Positions 4,631 through 5,194 of a stretch of 5,194 bases of DNA are shown in pieces. A program made the position numbers and the translations under genes. The notes under the pieces were generated by a model, which searched no databases, was not told where the DNA came from, and saw only the letters and a program-made list of their open reading frames with translations. The DNA lies in contig JAFWEB010000015.1 in NCBI GenBank assembly GCA_017515925.1, forward strand, positions 1 through 5,194. The letters are read 5' to 3'. Numbering within the stretch: position 1 is the stretch's first letter; every line of letters begins with the position of its first letter. Origin of the DNA: Candidatus Saccharimonadota bacterium (GTDB lineage Bacteria > Patescibacteriota > Saccharimonadia > Saccharimonadales > Saccharimonadaceae).

Positions 4631-5194
4631 TTATTTTTCTATTTCAGTGAATTTGCCAGCCGGCAGATTATTCAGCTGGTATTTACCAAATTGAATACGG
4701 TGCAACTTCTCCACTTGATAACCAACTGCGGCAAAAGTGCGACGAATCTGGCGGTTGCGACCTTCACTCATATAAACGCGCCAAGATTTACGGGCTTCGT
4801 CTAGTTTTTCTAGGCCTAGCTTGGATTTTCCATCGGGCAAATCAATGCCAAAATCAGCAATCATCTGCTGGTGGAGTGGCTCCAAAGCACGATCTAGCGT
4901 GACCTCATAAATCTTTTCTTTGACGAATTTTGGATGTGTCATTTGGAAAGCAAAATCTCCGTCATTGGTTAGGAGAATGATGCCACTAGAATCTTTGTCC
5001 AGGCGACCGACGGTTTTTAAGGTCTGGTATTGTTTCGGCAAAATACTATAAATTGTTGGGCTATCTCCCTGTTGGCGGCGTGAGCAAACATAGCCCACGG
5101 GCTTGTTCATCGCAAGGTAAATATAAGAGGTCTCAAATGGGATAGTTTTATTATTATAGCATACTTTACACGTATTGTCTATACGAGCTCCAAG
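4631..5194 (-). CDS. 23S/16S rRNA pseudouridine synthase, RluB/RsuA/RluE/RluF family (5' end outside window)
   Basis: It converts a specific uridine of ribosomal RNA to pseudouridine. The 187 visible codons are open to the edge. Family motifs are intact: NKPVGYVCS near residues 30-38, the catalytic aspartate in GRLDKDSSGIILLTNDGD (visible residue 66), and the C-terminal EGRNRQIRRTFAAVGYQVEK and LHRIQFGKYQL. The 28 codons upstream of the ATG at 5110 are not random: LGARIDNTCKV and then SYIYLAMNKP align with the end of the S4 RNA-binding domain and the first catalytic strand of B. subtilis RluB (LGVKV...VYFLLYKPRG). The true start therefore lies beyond 5194, and ATG 5110 is internal. Which uridine is modified cannot be told; an S4-containing member of about 240 residues is expected. 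It is convergent with the FtsA-family gene. Confidence 0.9.
   Translation of the reverse strand, partial: LGARIDNTCKVCYNNKTIPFETSYIYLAMNKPVGYVCSRRQQGDSPTIYSILPKQYQTLKTVGRLDKDSSGIILLTNDGDFAFQMTHPKFVKEKIYEVTLDRALEPLHQQMIADFGIDLPDGKSKLGLEKLDEARKSWRVYMSEGRNRQIRRTFAAVGYQVEKLHRIQFGKYQLNNLPAGKFTEIEK
5153..5181 (-). promoter_or_regulatory. Promoter-like sequence inside the pseudouridine synthase gene
   Basis: On the minus strand, TAGACA (5181-5176), 17 bp, TATAAT (5158-5153), with TG one base before the -10 box. It matches the other promoters of this window in form and strength. It lies in codons that look like real S4-linker sequence, so it is either a chance match in AT-rich coding DNA or an internal promoter. 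If used, it could express a form starting at ATG 5110 without the S4 domain, but no Shine-Dalgarno site precedes that ATG. Confidence 0.4.

Noticed and set aside
1..5194. CRISPR array, insertion sequence, tRNA or rRNA
   Set aside because: I found no regularly spaced repeats, no transposase frame or terminal inverted repeats, and no tRNA cloverleaf or rRNA signature.

Overview
The window looks like a small-genome bacterium of the Candidate Phyla Radiation, most likely a Candidatus Saccharibacteria (TM7) relative. This is an inference, resting on tandem fragments of FISUMP-type (Fib_succ_major) surface proteins, transcripts predicted to start at the ATG itself, extended -10 promoters of the form TGCTATAAT, and housekeeping genes standing alone outside their usual operons. 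No phylogenetic marker was searched.

Left part, 1-1520 (accessory). Two minus-strand reading frames encode C-terminal parts of FISUMP-type proteins (1-343, cut by the window edge, and 823-1467). They are paralogous and share a perfect 28-bp block at their 5' ends. Neither has an ATG in frame at its 5' end, a ribosome binding site or a clear promoter, so they look like gene fragments or silent cassettes. Upstream of each lies a pair of near-palindromes of the form TGGACA-AG-TGTCCA. Between the two fragments (344-822) there is no long gene. On the plus strand this gap holds a promoter (501-529), a highly foldable stretch whose predicted 5' end pairs with a site at 765-772, and a 31-codon ORF with a perfect AGGAGG.

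Middle, 1460-3190. A TetR-family repressor gene (1519-2055) is predicted to be autoregulated: one palindrome covers its -35 box, and its transcript appears leaderless. It runs tail to tail into nusA (minus strand), the two stop codons overlapping. nusA has its own promoter, an approximately 68-nt leader with a GC-rich hairpin and T-tract, and a normal Shine-Dalgarno site.

Right part, 3282-5194 (housekeeping). Divergent from nusA is a leaderless gene for an FtsA-family actin-like ATPase, ending at a bidirectional terminator shared with a convergent RluB/RsuA-type pseudouridine synthase gene. The reading frame of that gene runs off the right edge and includes the end of an S4 domain, so the ATG at 5110 is not its true start.

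The housekeeping genes cover transcription elongation (NusA), division or polar assembly (FtsA-like) and rRNA modification (RluB/RsuA). The most unusual part is the left third: cassette-like surface-protein fragments, repeated operator-like palindromes with a linked TetR regulator, and an unidentified structured RNA candidate.
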